DNA from: Delphinus delphis
Taxonomy: Eukaryota; Chordata; Mammalia; Artiodactyla; Delphinidae
DNA length: 64,000 nucleotides
Assembly (NCBI RefSeq): GCF_949987515.2
Contig: NC_082695.1
Span: 73,062,466 to 73,126,465, forward strand
Direction: 5' to 3'
Positions 29,559-46,744 of this stretch are shown here, one piece after another; position 1 is the stretch's first letter; every line of letters begins with the position of its first letter. The notes under the pieces were generated by a model. The model was not told where the DNA came from. It ran no database searches and saw nothing but the letters and a program-made list of their open reading frames with translations. A program made the translations under genes and the position numbers.

Positions 29559-31511
29559 CTCTCTTCCTTTTTATATGAAGCAAAACTTTGTCCTGTATTT
29601 GTAGAGTTTTAACGTCTCTTGAGGCCAAGGGTAGTATATGTATGCTAACAAATTTAAATTGGATCCGGAATCTCTTCCGGCTCTAAAACTCTGCAAAGGT
29701 TTGGGTGAGGGGGTAGCTGCACTCCAGAACTGGCAGTTAAGAATCTTATCTCTGCTGACGCACTAACTTTCTCATAGTCCTCTTATGTGTGTTCATAAGG
29801 AAGAGTGACACCCTGGCACTGGTCAGCAGGCACCTGGTATCAAACACCTGAAAGGAGTCTGTGGAATACTCCAGGGTCTTTTGTCAGTGGTTACATGAGT
29901 TCAAGGAGAGACTCTGGAATTGCAGGAACTGTACTGGGATGAGCAGAAGATTGCAAATTGGGGAATCTTTTAATAACTGGAGGAGCTAAAGGAAGGGAAG
30001 TTTGTTATATCAAGTGCTGAGCTAAGACAGCAATAGGTATATTTAAAATACTAATTTTGTGGCTTTAATCTGATTTGGTTCAAATTACATTTTGAATTAT
30101 AGGTCCATTTGAAAACTTGAAAGATAACACAGTGCAAACGCACCTTGATACCTGACATCCCTTTAGTTACTTGTTGGATTTGGATTTGTCCAGCTGCTTT
30201 GCTTAGCGGTTGATGCAAAGTGCCCAATGCCACGTGGGTCAGAACAGGCGTCAGCTCCTCTGCATGTAGCTTAACAAACACCTGCTTCACTACCACAGCT
30301 CCTTTTGTTACATTCACAGTCACAATAAGTTAAGAGTAGTATTTTCTCTTCTCCATCATGAGAAACAAGGTAAATTAAAGAAACGATGCTGTTTTCAAGC
30401 AACAGAAGACTTTTGACAATGATGAAGCCTTTTCAAATATTTCTGTTGCTTATTGATCATGTCTTCATGCAACACTGTTAGTTTTTATAATTACTGTTGA
30501 AAATTATTTAGCATCATAAATCCAGGTAGATTTGCCCTGAAGAAAGCTCTTTCTTTGTTTTCTACTAACAAAAGAGCCTTGTTTACTCTTTTTTTTTTAT
30601 TATTGGTAGTATTTCTTTCAATAAGAGCATGTGTATTTAGGTAATTATTACCTTACTGTAGATACTTGGTCTTCGTTTTAATTCAGTTCTAAATTTTTGG
30701 TAATTTCCGTAATGATTTCTTTCTGTCCTTAACTTACAAATTATTTAGAATATGCTTTTTAGTTTCTGAGAGTATGAGAGGGTTTTTACCTGTTTCTTAC
30801 TGATTTCTGATTTTATTGCATTGTGGCCATATAACATTGTCTATGGAATATTATCAGACATTTGAAACGTCTTTGGAGGCTTGGCCATTTTTTGTTAATG
30901 TTCTTTTTGTGTTTGAAAAGAATGTGTATTCTGTCTTTGCTGGGTGCAGAGTTCTTTATATATGTCTGTACATCAGGCCTATGGTGTTCAAATTTTCCAT
31001 TTCCATGACAACATTTTTCCTGGCTTTTCTTTATCTAACCAAGTCAGCTGGGTCAGCATCTCACGTGGTGACTGTGGCTTTGTCAGTCATTATGTTCACT
31101 TTCTCTTCACTAGTACTTGCCTAGTATATCTTTTCTGTCCTTTAACTATCTCTGTTTTATCTTTTTTCTTGCTTTCTGTTGGACTGATAGAGTACTCTTT
31201 ATTTTCTTTCATTTGCTATACTTGCTTGGACGTTGTATTTTCTATTTCTGTTCTTTTGGTGCTCACATTAAAATTTTTAACCAATATACTTGACCTGTGT
31301 CAAAATTAATCACTCTCTTTTCCTGGATAATATACGACTTTGGGGAACTTCAGTGCTGTTCTTCCCACTCCTACTTTCCATTGTTCAGTGGAATTTTAAA
31401 ACTACCTTGTCTTTAAACTTGCCAAATAATCATTAACATTTTCTCTTTTTTTCAACAGTCAACACTTGTTTAATTTACTTACATGTAAACGAATTCCTTT
31501 GCCCACCATTG

Positions 31512-32090
31512 TTCTTTTTTTTCTAACATCTTTATTGGAGTATAATTGCTTTGCAATGGTGTGTTAGTTTCTGCTGTATAACAGAGTGAATCAGCTGTAC
31601 ATATACATATATCCCCATATCTCCTCCCTCTTCTGTCTCCCTCCCACCCTCCCTATCCCACCCCTCTAGGTGGTCACAAAGCACTGAGCTGATCTCCCTG
31701 TGCTATGTGGCTGCTTCCCACTAGCTATCTGTTTTACATTTCGTAGTGTATATATGTCCATGCCACTCTCTCACTTCATCCCAGCTTACCCTTCTCCCTC
31801 CCTGTGTCCTCAAGTGCATTCTCTACGTCTGCGTCTTTATTCCTGTCCTGCCCCTAGGTTCTTCAGAACCAATTTTTTTCTTAGATTCCATATATATGTG
31901 TTAGCATATGGTATTTGTTTTTCTCTTTCTGACTTACTTCACTCCATATGACAGTCTCTAGGTCCATCACCTCACTACAAATAACGCAATTTTGTTTCTT
32001 TTCATGGCTGAGTAATATTCCATTATATGTGCCACATCTTCTTTATCCATTCATCTGTCGATGGACGCTTCGGTTGCTTCCACGTCCCCA
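31512..32090 (-). mobile_element. L1 3'-end fragment, antisense
   Basis: Starts 'taacatctttattggagtat' (31524-31543) just after a short T tract and follows the same 3' UTR and ORF2-end layout as the L1 at 36289-37908, stopping near 'tcggttgcttccacgtcc' (32071-32088). It is 5'-truncated and inserted in the older L1-like block. No clean target-site duplication was found. Confidence 0.85.
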
Positions 32091-32157
32091 CCATTGGTTC
32101 TTGCATCTACTTTTCTCCAGGTTAAGTTTTCTTCTTAATAAAGTTTAATCTCTAGTT

Positions 32158-32340
32158 CATGGTTCTCAAAGTGTGGCCTATAGATCAACAGCATCATTCA
32201 GAAAATTACTAGAAATGTAAATTTGGGGCTCCCAACCCAGACCTACTGAAAATCAGCAACTTTGATTGTGGGCCCTGCAGTCTGTGTTTTAACATATGCT
32301 CCCAGGGATTCTGACGCTGACTCAAGTTTGAGAACCTCTT
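32158..32340 (-). repeat. MER5-like hAT-Charlie element
   Basis: 'atggttctcaaagtgtggcc' (32160-32179) at one end and 'caagtttgagaacctctt' (32323-32340) at the other are inverted termini; the middle has 'aacccagacctactgaaaat' and 'tctgtgttttaacatatgct'. This is the arrangement of MER5A-type nonautonomous DNA transposons. Confidence 0.75.
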
Positions 32341-33829
32341 CTCTGGCGGCAGTTTCAGTGAGGGTCTGAGAGAGGGGGGGCTTACCTACCTCTCTGTTAA
32401 ATGATGGTTTAGCTGATTATAGAATCCTTAGTCAACAATTTCTTTCCTTCAGTACTTTGGAGACTTTTTTTTTGGTCTCTTCCGGCCTCCATAACTGATG
32501 ATGAGAAGTTCGTTGTCACTCTAATTGTCATTTTTTTTGGTGAGTAAATCTCTCTTCTCTGGTGATTTTGAATTTTTCTCCGTGTCTTTGATTTTCTACA
32601 GTTTTACTCTCATGAATCTAAGTGTGGATTTCTTTTTATTTATTCCGCTCTGGATTCATTGTGACTCTTCCATATGGGGATGGTGTCTCTCCTTTATTCA
32701 GGAAAATTCCCTGCAGTTATTTCTTCACATACTGTACCTTTCCCATTTTTATTATCTGCATCAGTAATTCCTGTTGGGTATTTGACTCAATTTTACATTC
32801 TGTCTCCCTTATCTTTTAGCTTTCCCATCTTCTTTCTCATTGCTGTATTGTGGGCTCAGCTCTTCCAGTTAATTATCTTTTAAGCTTTTTATAATCTACT
32901 CTATCAGTTCATTGTGTCTATTATTTCAGTGACTGGATTTAATTGCTCAAAGTTCTCTTTGGTCTTTTTCAATTTGCTTGGTCTTTTTAGTTATTGTTAT
33001 TTGGTCCTGTTCTTCTCTTTTATTTATTTTTCTATTCGTACTTACAGCTTTTTAATCATTCTTAAAATATTTGTTCCAGCGCCTCTTCTAGATTATTTTA
33101 TTATCTCTGCTTCTAGCGGCATTAAATCTCCCACTTGTTATGTCTGTAGACTCTCCTCAGTGGTAGTTGATTGCCTAGTTCAGTTTATAATTTTGTGTTT
33201 TTAAGTGTGTGTGTGCTCATCTTCATTTTTTTTCTTTATGGAGCTTTTATACATCCTGACTTGTATTTACCGTTAACTTCTTAGCTTGGGTTTATGCCCC
33301 CTTCGTTACTATAACTATGGACCTCCTACCTACGTTGGTGTAGGCTTGGGAGTCTGAATTTATTAGAGGTCTGGTTTTTTTGTTTATTTTTCTTCCGGTT
33401 ACCATCCTGGATAGAAGGGAAGCTTCCTTGCCACTCTCCCAGGCCTGTGGGTAGAATTTTCTTGAACCCTGTTCAGATGTAGGTCTTAAGCAGGGAACTC
33501 TGTCTGACTCCCCTGGTCATACAGACTGTAGGCCGTGCTCTGTGTCCCCATGTGAGGATTAAAAACCCAAGCCCAAGCCCCAAGTCTGGGTCCAAAGCCC
33601 ACTTCTTTAATTTTGTCTTTCTGCATATCTGGTACCTAGAGTTTTTTCCCCAAGTTTTAAAAGTACCTACATATTAGGGGCGAGGGGACCCTTCTGTGGC
33701 ATTACTGTGAGTCAGTATGCTCTCTGTATGATGAGCATCACCATTAAAAGCATCAGAAACATGAAGTGCTATTTGTAGTTGCTACTCAAGAACACTATCT
33801 CATGCTTGTGTAACACTTCATACTTCAAG

Positions 33830-34000
33830 AACTTTATAATCAACTGCTTTGAAACTCACAGCCATCCTCTCAGTATGGTAGGGAAGAAGTTGGGATTCCC
33901 AATTTGTCAGCAGCTCAGAAAGCTAATTGCCAAAAGTTTGGCACATGTCAGAATCCAGGCCAGAGCCCCAGATGTGCTGGAATTACCGACGTCTCCGTGT
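33830..34000 (-). repeat. Possible MIR remnant, antisense
   Basis: Weak resemblance to antisense MIR ('actttataatcaactgcttt', 'cagctcagaaagctaattgc', 'gaatccaggccagagcccc'). Low information content. Confidence 0.35.
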
Positions 34001-34664
34001 CAGGCCTGAGCCCTTCTCTGCAAGGAGCTCTGGTGTCCGTAATGGACAATAATGACATGAAAACCTTTAGACCCCACTTACACAATGTCAGGTTTTCACT
34101 TTGTTCAAAAAAGAAAGCATATTTAATAGAGAGCAACTTCAATCAACAGATACGTTAATTCTTTAAATAGCTTATTTTACACATTATATTGCATGTAAGA
34201 AAATAAGATGCCAGATTTTCAAGAGAGAATAAATAATTTGGCCTGTCCAATGCAGAAATGTAATTCTCTTCAGAGGCTGCAACGTATGGATGTCTTTATC
34301 CTGGTATGTTGTTGGAATCTTTTCAGGAGAAGAATATAAAAACCTACTCTTCTTAGGCCATCATAAGAACGACCCCTAGAGAGAAAAGATGAGTATTGGA
34401 GGAGGAGGGGTATTTCTCAACTTTCATGCATCATTCCCCAGAAGAAGAAAGACCAGAAATATCTCAGTACTGATTTCCACCGACATCTAGTCAGCACCCA
34501 CCAGGTTACACGCCAGACAAAGGCAGAGATACCATGGGCGGGGGGCAACACTTTGAAATAGATTCCTTGGGAAACTTGTCATTTAAGACAGTTGAACTTG
34601 CATTCACAGTGATGAATGTTTAACCCTTTTTTCAATGTTTTCAGGCAGGGAAACAAAAACAAAA

Positions 34665-34830
34665 AGTAATTGCGGGGAATCACAGATTTTTAGAAAGGGA
34701 AGAGCCTTAAAATTTGACTAGTCAAGTCTTTCTGCTTAACTGTAAAGGAATTCCGGAGTGGAGAAGTTATATCACAGAGCTAGCTGGCAGTCGAGTCTGC
34801 CCTGGAAGTCATGTCTTCTGAAGCTGGCAT
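34665..34830. repeat. Old mammalian repeat, family not named
   Basis: Sequence from 'cacagatttttagaaaggga' (34681-34700) through 'gacatagtcaagtcttt'-like text to 'tcacagagctagctggcagt' resembles an old mammalian repeat whose consensus has 'ttagagctggaaggaacctt' and 'cacacagctagttagtggca'. I do not trust a family name. Confidence 0.4.
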
Positions 34831-34919
34831 GAGATAATAAAAGGAAATCTTTTTTTTTTCAGCTTAATTTTCTTCTATTACAGTTAATCATAGCTAAGAA
34901 CATCAAATCCTTTTCCTCT

Positions 34920-35130
34920 TTTGAGAACTCACTGTTCCTGTCATGGTTTGTTCCCTCCTGTCATTCTGGTTTCTGCTCAGGTTTCCCTTCCTCAGAGCTG
35001 CCTTCCCCAACCATCTCATGTAAAACAGCCACTGAGGATCTCTATCATTTTTCCACCTAGCGTTTACCACTATGTATTCATTTCTTTCTTATTGCCTATT
35101 GCTCACAACAGCTTCTAAAAAAGCTACAGA
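34920..35130 (+). repeat. L2 LINE fragment
   Basis: 'ggtttctgctcaggtttccc' (34969-34988) followed by 'ttcctcagagctgccttccc' resembles the L2 ORF-end/3' UTR segment in sense orientation. Diverged. Confidence 0.55.
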
Positions 35131-35476
35131 GCAAAAAGCATGATAATGCCTTTATTGGCTTATGTCAGACCATTGTATCCTTTTCCTTAGGTTGGTGGTT
35201 GTCCAGATAGTGATAAAATGTCTACCTTTTCTGGAATCAGAATTCTTACAGTGTTTCATCAGACTAAACACTGCCCAAAATAAATATGATATGTAGTCAA
35301 ATCTAATGTTTAGTGAAGAGGCACATGAAGACTCGCTTAAAAATTAAAAACTAAGAACAGGCCGTAGGTAGTATTGTCTTTAGAATGTTCTTAAGATACT
35401 TAAATATGTTGTCTTTTGCTCTTGAATTACAAAGCAAAATACTGACATGATCATTGTTTTCTATGAGAGTGGTAAC

Positions 35477-35612
35477 TTTTTTTTTTTTAACATCTTTTTT
35501 GGGGTATAATTGCTTTACAATGGTGTGTTAGTTTCTGCTTTATAACAAAGTGAATCAGTTATACATATACATATGTTCCCATATCTCTTCCCTCTTGCGT
35601 CTCCCTCCCAGC
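35477..35612 (-). mobile_element. L1 3'-end scrap, antisense
   Basis: A T tract and 'taacatcttttttggggtat' (35489-35508), 'aatggtgtgttagtttctgc' (35520-35539) and 'ctcttgcgtctccctccca' match the terminal 130 bases of the L1s at 31512 and 36289. It is extremely 5'-truncated. Confidence 0.85.
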
Positions 35613-36288
35613 AACATGTTTTTGTTTTGCCTTACTTATTATTTGTATGACCATGTCTTAAAACAGTATGAAGGGAGGAAGCTTTTGTTCTTCATGTCTC
35701 CTCTTTCCTGTCAGGAGTAAGCATGGTGAAGGTGTAAGGTTTCGAGGCTGGAGACACTTTGCAAAGGATCAGTATGTTTTATTAATGTAGCACAAAATGA
35801 TATCAGCAGAAGTATTCTTGCCCAAATTCACAGTATGCGCTAAAAAGCAACGAGTTGTTCTGACTGTGAGGCTGTCACAGTTACATCCAGGTGTGTGCAT
35901 AAGCAATCCTTTCTGCTTCATAAAAAAATCGTAAGCCTTTTCCATCGCCTGAAGTCACAGCTCCGACTCTCGGATACTGTAAGCTACTTGACATCATAGC
36001 AAGTACCGAATATTTAAATGACTGTATAAAAATGTAATTACTTTGCCTGAAGAGATTCCAGAACTTATGAATAATGTTAGCTCAGTTACTGAGCTCACTC
36101 CTGTGGTATCGTCACTCTGCTCCATAGATACAGCATTCCAGATTTAAAGAAATCCTTGCCCACGACCTCTAAATAGTCAACTCCTAAAATGAGGACTTTT
36201 CCAACGTGCTGTTTACCCAGTTTTCTTCCTTGACAAGTGTATCAGTTCGCTTGCCTTTCTGCTTGTTGCTTTTCTCCCAGAGATTTTT

Positions 36289-37908
36289 TTTTTAACATTT
36301 TTATTGGAGTATAATTTCTTTACAATGTTGTGTTAGTTTCTGCTGTATAATAAAGTGAATCAGCTATATGTATACACATATCCCATATCCCCTCCCTTTT
36401 GCGTCTCCCTGCCACCCTCCCTATCCCACCCCTCTAGGCGGTCACAAAGCACTGAGCTGAGCTGATCTCCCTGTGCTATGTGGCTGCTTCCCACTAGCTA
36501 TCTGTTTTACATTTGGTAGTGTATACATGTCCATGCCACTCTCTCAGTTTGTCCCAGTTTACCCTTCCCCCTCCCCGTGTCCTCAAGTCCATTCTCTATG
36601 TCTGCGTCCTTATTCCTGTCCTGCCCCTAGGTTCTTCAGAACCAATTTTGATTTTTTTTTTTAGATTCCATATATATGTGTTAGCATACGGTATTTTTTC
36701 TTTTTCTGACTTACTTCACTCTGTATGACAGACTCTAGGTCCATCCACCTCACTACAAATAACTCAATTTCATTTCTTTTTATGGCTGAGTAATATTCCA
36801 TTGTATATATGTGCCACATCTTCTTTATCCATTCATCTGTCGATGGACACTTAGGTTGCTTCCGTGTCCTGGCTATTGTAAATAGTACTGCAGTGAACAT
36901 TGGGGTGCATGTGTCTTTTTGAATTACGGTTTTCTCAGGGTATATGCCCAGTAGTGGGATTGCTGGGTCGTATGGTAGTTCTATATTTAGTTTTTTAAGG
37001 AACCTCCATACTGTTCTCCATAGTGGCTGTATCAATTTACATTCCCGCCAACAGTGCAAGAGGGTTCCCTTTTCTCCACACCCTCTCCAGCATTTATTGT
37101 TTGTAGATTTTTTGATGATGGCCATTCTGACTGGTGTGAGGTGATACCTCATTGCAGTTTTGATTTGCATTTCTCTAGTGATTAGTGATGTTGAGCATCC
37201 TTTCATGTGTTTGTTGGCAATCTGTATATCTTCTGTGGAGCAATGTCTAGTTAGGTCTTCTGCCTGTTTTTGGATTGGGTTGTTTTTTTGATATTGAGCT
37301 GCATGAGCTGCTTGTAAATTTTGGAGATTAATCCTTTGTCAGTTGCTTCATTTGCAAATATTTTCTCACATTCTGAGGGTTGTCTTTTCGTTTTATTTAT
37401 GGTTTTCTTTGCTATGCAAAAGCTTTTAAGTTTCATTAGGTCCCATTTGTTTATTTTTGTTCTTATTTCCATTTCTCTAGGAGGTGGGTCAAAAAGGATC
37501 TTGCTGTGATTTATGTCGTACAGTATTCTGCCTATGTTTTCCTCTAAGAGTTTTATAGTGTCTGGCCTTACATTTAGGTCTTTAATCCATTTTGAGTTTA
37601 TTTTTGTGTATGGTGTTAGGGAGTGTTCCAATTTCATTCTTTTACATGTAGCTGTCCAGTTTTCCCAGCACCACTTGTTGAAGAGGCTGCCTTTTCGCTA
37701 TTATATATTCTTGCCTCCTTTATCAAAGGTGACCATATGTGTGTGGGTTTATCTCTGGGCTTTCTATCCTGTTCCATTGATCTGTATTTCTGTTTTTGTG
37801 CCAGTACCTTACTGTCCTGATTACTGTAGCTTTGTAATATAGTCTCAAGTGTAGGAGCCTGATTCCTCCAGCTCCGTTTCTCCTTCTCAAGATTGCTTTG
37901 GCTATTCG
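36289..37908 (-). mobile_element. 5'-truncated L1, antisense, with ORF2 C-terminus
   Basis: An L1 of about 1.62 kb on the minus strand, 5'-truncated within ORF2. The 16-base flanks 36273-36288 (tctcccagagattttt) and 37909-37924 (tctcccaaagattttt) form a target-site duplication with one mismatch. ORF2 C-terminal sequence is readable on the minus strand at 37637-37251 and 37206-36661 ([26 protein letters not shown]), but it is broken between these frames. The 3' UTR ends at a short A tail (T on this strand). It cannot encode a working reverse transcriptase. Confidence 0.95.
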
Positions 37909-38294
37909 TCTCCCAAAGATTTTTAAAGCACAATCAGTCTTTTCTGGATGACAGTGTAGGTCATTTGGAGTTGTGTGTTAAAGTATGATAGCCAATAACT
38001 TACCTAAACTACAACCTATAAAAAGATTACAATGTACCCTGATGCATATTCAGACAGAAGTCACATGGAAAGTCTATTCAGTTTATGTATAATACCTCTA
38101 AATGATTTCTTGAATATCTGTATTGTTGTTTTCAGGGGTGAAAGCCCTATTCAGTGCTGATTAACCTTAATCATTTCTAGAACGTTCGCATGTGCTACAT
38201 AGACATTATGTAAATTTCAGTGGTTATGTGGAGAGTGACGATTTTCAGGTTCATGATTCATGAAATTTTCTGAACGTTGGCTTAGTACGCATAA

Positions 38295-42116
<3,822 letters not shown>

Positions 42117-43079
42117 TAGTTTCTTTAATGTTTTGTCCATAATGAAGGTGCTTTTTTTTCCTGGTGTCATCTTAATCTGAGCACTGAAGACATAGTGTCT
42201 ACACACAGTTTGAAAAAGGTTTTTATTTGAAAAACTTAAGTGTGAAGCACAGAACATTCTGTATTTGTGCATTTTCTATGTTTTCCAGAATAACATTTCT
42301 TTAGCAGGAACTAGATTTGATGACAGATGGAAAGTATTGATTGAAAAGTTCATTAAAACGGTCTAATTCAGCCAGTATCCTGCCATTGTCCTGTTTGTCC
42401 CCAAATTACCATTTTTTTGAATGTGAAGAGACTGTAAATAATTTCAAAGCAGTGTTAGAACTCAGCTAAGACCTTGACCCCTGGGATCACTGCTGAAACA
42501 GATGGCACAGAGTAATCTCATTATTATCTAAAGCATGTAAGTCATGCAAAGTACCAAGAATTTCAAGGTACCTTGGAAGTCAGGAGAGAAACCCCCCTCC
42601 CTGGCTGAATCAATAGGCCTATAATAGAGACTTCTTATGGATTTGGTCATTGAAAAAGTAGTGCCCTTAAGAGAACATTACAGAAATCATCAGCGAGGAA
42701 AGAGAATCAGAAATATTTTTGAAGAATTTAGGTGTGAAGTGGTTGAGAGTAGAAGACAGATCAAGATTAAGATTGACACTGCTGTTACTGGAGAGAGAGA
42801 TTTCCAGGAGAATTATGGGAATTGCATTTGCAACCGTAGCTATGCTAGTTGATGTACCCTGTGTACTTCCTCCTTTAATAAATTTTTACTGGTCATGGCT
42901 AGCTGATGTTGATCCTCTAATTTCAACACTGTATTTTTTACGGGGGGCGGGGCTGGTGGCAGGAGTAAACACTTTTTTTTCTGATTGGGGGAAACTGTTC
43001 TCACTCTGTATAGGTATATATAGTGAATGTATTTTAATTTGCAGCACTGGAGTCATGCCATAGATTATTAGAACGGCCG

Positions 43080-43200
43080 TTATGTACCTTCTGCTGAGAA
43101 AGAAGACGTTCTTAGTTGCTACAGGGGAAATAGAGAGAAGTTTAAGCTGAGATCCTGACCTCAGGGGACCGATGTTCTAGTGAGGGTACGGGAAACATGG
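43080..43200 (-). repeat. L2 remnant, antisense
   Basis: 'ttatgtaccttctgctgaga' (43080-43099) and 'gatcctgacctcaggggacc' with 'gatgttctagtgagggtac' (43151-43189) resemble the 'lose-count' L2 segment in antisense ('ggtccctgccctcatggagcttacattctagtggg'). Confidence 0.55.
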
Positions 43201-44079
43201 GTCCAGAGTCCGGCAGAAGGGAGCACACGGAGGTCTCTGGGGGGGAGCGCTTTACCGGCATTAGCCTCGCCAGGAGGCTGCGGTGGGGTTGGCGCACTTA
43301 GAAGCTGGGATCGTTTCAGAAGAGCGAGGACGGGCCAGGAGTCAAGGCTGCCTGGAGTAGTGATGGGAGCATCTAGGTCCCTGCTGCAAAAGGAGATAGG
43401 AGGTAACCGTGTCCTCGGGAATTGCAAGAAGAGCCCGAATGACCCCAGGTGTGTGGCCAGCAGTGTCTTTGTTTCCCGGGACCATGAACGGCCCTGGAGG
43501 CAGAGCAGACACGCTGCACATCAGATCAGCCCCTACTCCCTTCTGTGGCTTCACCCCCCAGACAGCAGGGGCTTTGAGCCACAGCCGCAGGGCCACACTG
43601 AAGCCAGTGGGAGCGGGAACGGGCTGCGAGGGAGGCTGGTTAGACCTGGAGGGGGCGCTGAGGATGGGAGCTGAGGGTGAAGGGGGAGGACTGAGGTTCC
43701 GGGGGCGCCTGTGTCAGGAGGCGTGTGACGCTGACTTGCCTGGGACGGGGTGAAGTGGGGTCCCTGCAGGGCACCTGCGCAGTCGTGCCGGCATTGCCAC
43801 CGCCCTCGCCTCCCTCAGGCCGTCATCACCCGGCCCGGGAAGACTGCACAGCCTTCTGAATGACCTCCCTCGTTTCCTTCCTGTCTGTCCCTTCCAGTTG
43901 CTCTTCCCATTACTGCCCAAGCGATGACATTGAAATGCAGGTGGAATTGCCCCCTGGCGTTTCAGTGACTCCCCTTGGCCCTGGGCAGCGTGTAAGCTGT
44001 ACACTCCCTGCCCAGTCCCTCCTCTGGCCTGTCTGCCCGGGATGCCCTGTGCTTCGGTCCTGAGTCCCGGGTCTTGTCC

Positions 44080-44335
44080 CTCTGCTGGGAGTGCCCTTTT
44101 CTCCCCCCGTGCGTGCGCCCTGTTTGCGCTACAGATTCCTGATTGTGCCTGAAGCTCGTTTGTCACCTCCAGCAGCCTTTCTGACCTCACCCCTCTGCTG
44201 TACCATCTCTGTTAGGATAACTGCCCTCCTTCCTAAACCCCTTCCCCCAACCCTGCCCCAAACCAGGCCCTCATCTTACTGTAGAAAACCCTCGACTGTT
44301 CTGTCCCGGTCTCTCATTCAGATGAAAGCAGGTTA
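44080..44335 (+). repeat. L2 fragment
   Basis: 'ctgctgggagtgcccttttc' (44082-44101), later 'gctcgtttgtcacctccagc' and 'agcctttctgacctcacccc' follow the order of sense L2 ('tggaatgctcttcc...tcaaatgtcacctcc...ccttccctgacc'). Confidence 0.65.
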
Positions 44336-44386
44336 ATCTTTTATTTCATGCTCGGATGCACAGCGTCATCAAAGATTTGAAACTAA

Positions 44387-46272
<1,886 letters not shown>

Positions 46273-46458
46273 TGAGTCTTTGCTAATTATCATCTGATTG
46301 TATCAGTATCTTATTGTCGTGCCAGGAAGCCAAGTCCCAATTACAACTGCCTCTCTTCCTGCAAAGTTAGAGAAATTCTAAGGCCTCTGGTGTGTGAAGT
46401 AGCACCTACTTCTCACATCTCAAGCAGATCTGAATGTGAATGTTTGTGCCTTGGTTTT

Positions 46459-46641
46459 TGGGGTTTTGTTTTTTTTTGTTGTTGTTGTTGTTTTTGCGGT
46501 ATGCAGGCCTCTCACTGTTGTGGCCTCTCCCGTTGCGGAGCACAGGTCCACGGCATGTGGGATCCTCCCAGACCGGGGCACAAACCCGTGTCCCCTGCAT
46601 CGGCGGGCGGACTCTCGACCACTGCGCCACCAGGGAAGCCC
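46459..46641 (-). mobile_element. CHR-type SINE, antisense, internally deleted
   Basis: Ends in 'caccagggaagccc' and carries a T/TTG-rich tail side (46459-46495). The middle section seen in the other copies (between 'gagcacagg' and 'cggcatgtggg') is missing, about 45-50 bases, so the element is 183 bases rather than about 210. A perfect 14-base duplication tgtgccttggtttt flanks it at 46445-46458 and 46642-46655. It lies 243 bases after the preceding exon. Confidence 0.93.
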
Positions 46642-46733
46642 TGTGCCTTGGTTTTAAAATTTAGATACTTCAAAAAAATAGTGTAAATGTTTACTTAGTG
46701 ATATAAATACATGACCAGGAGTAGGTGATGCCG

Positions 46734-46744
46734 GGGGGGGGGGG
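46734..46744. repeat. Poly-G run
   Basis: An uninterrupted guanine run of at least 11 bases within the sequence around 46732-46746, isolated in otherwise mixed-composition intron. Prone to length change and to assembly error. Confidence 0.85.

Larger units (their letters stand above)
30600..33600 (-). repeat. Ancient L1/HAL1-like block, antisense, interrupted
   Basis: T-rich sequence carrying degenerate antisense L1 phrases: 'ttttattgcattgtggccat' (30813-30832), 'aagaatgtgtattctgtc' (30919-30936), 'gttctttatatatgtctgt' (30951-30969) and, further on, 'ggtctttttcaatttgcttgg' (32961-32981). No long frame survives. Boundaries are approximate and several copies may be involved. A younger L1 fragment and a MER5-like element are embedded. 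Confidence 0.5.

Noticed and set aside
36661..37206. A 181-codon minus-strand open frame as a gene
   Set aside because: It is the C-terminal end of L1 ORF2 ([24 protein letters not shown]) within a truncated L1 with flanking duplications.
43180..43674. A 164-codon plus-strand open frame
   Set aside because: GC-rich intron sequence where stops are rare; no recognisable domain and no splice or start context.
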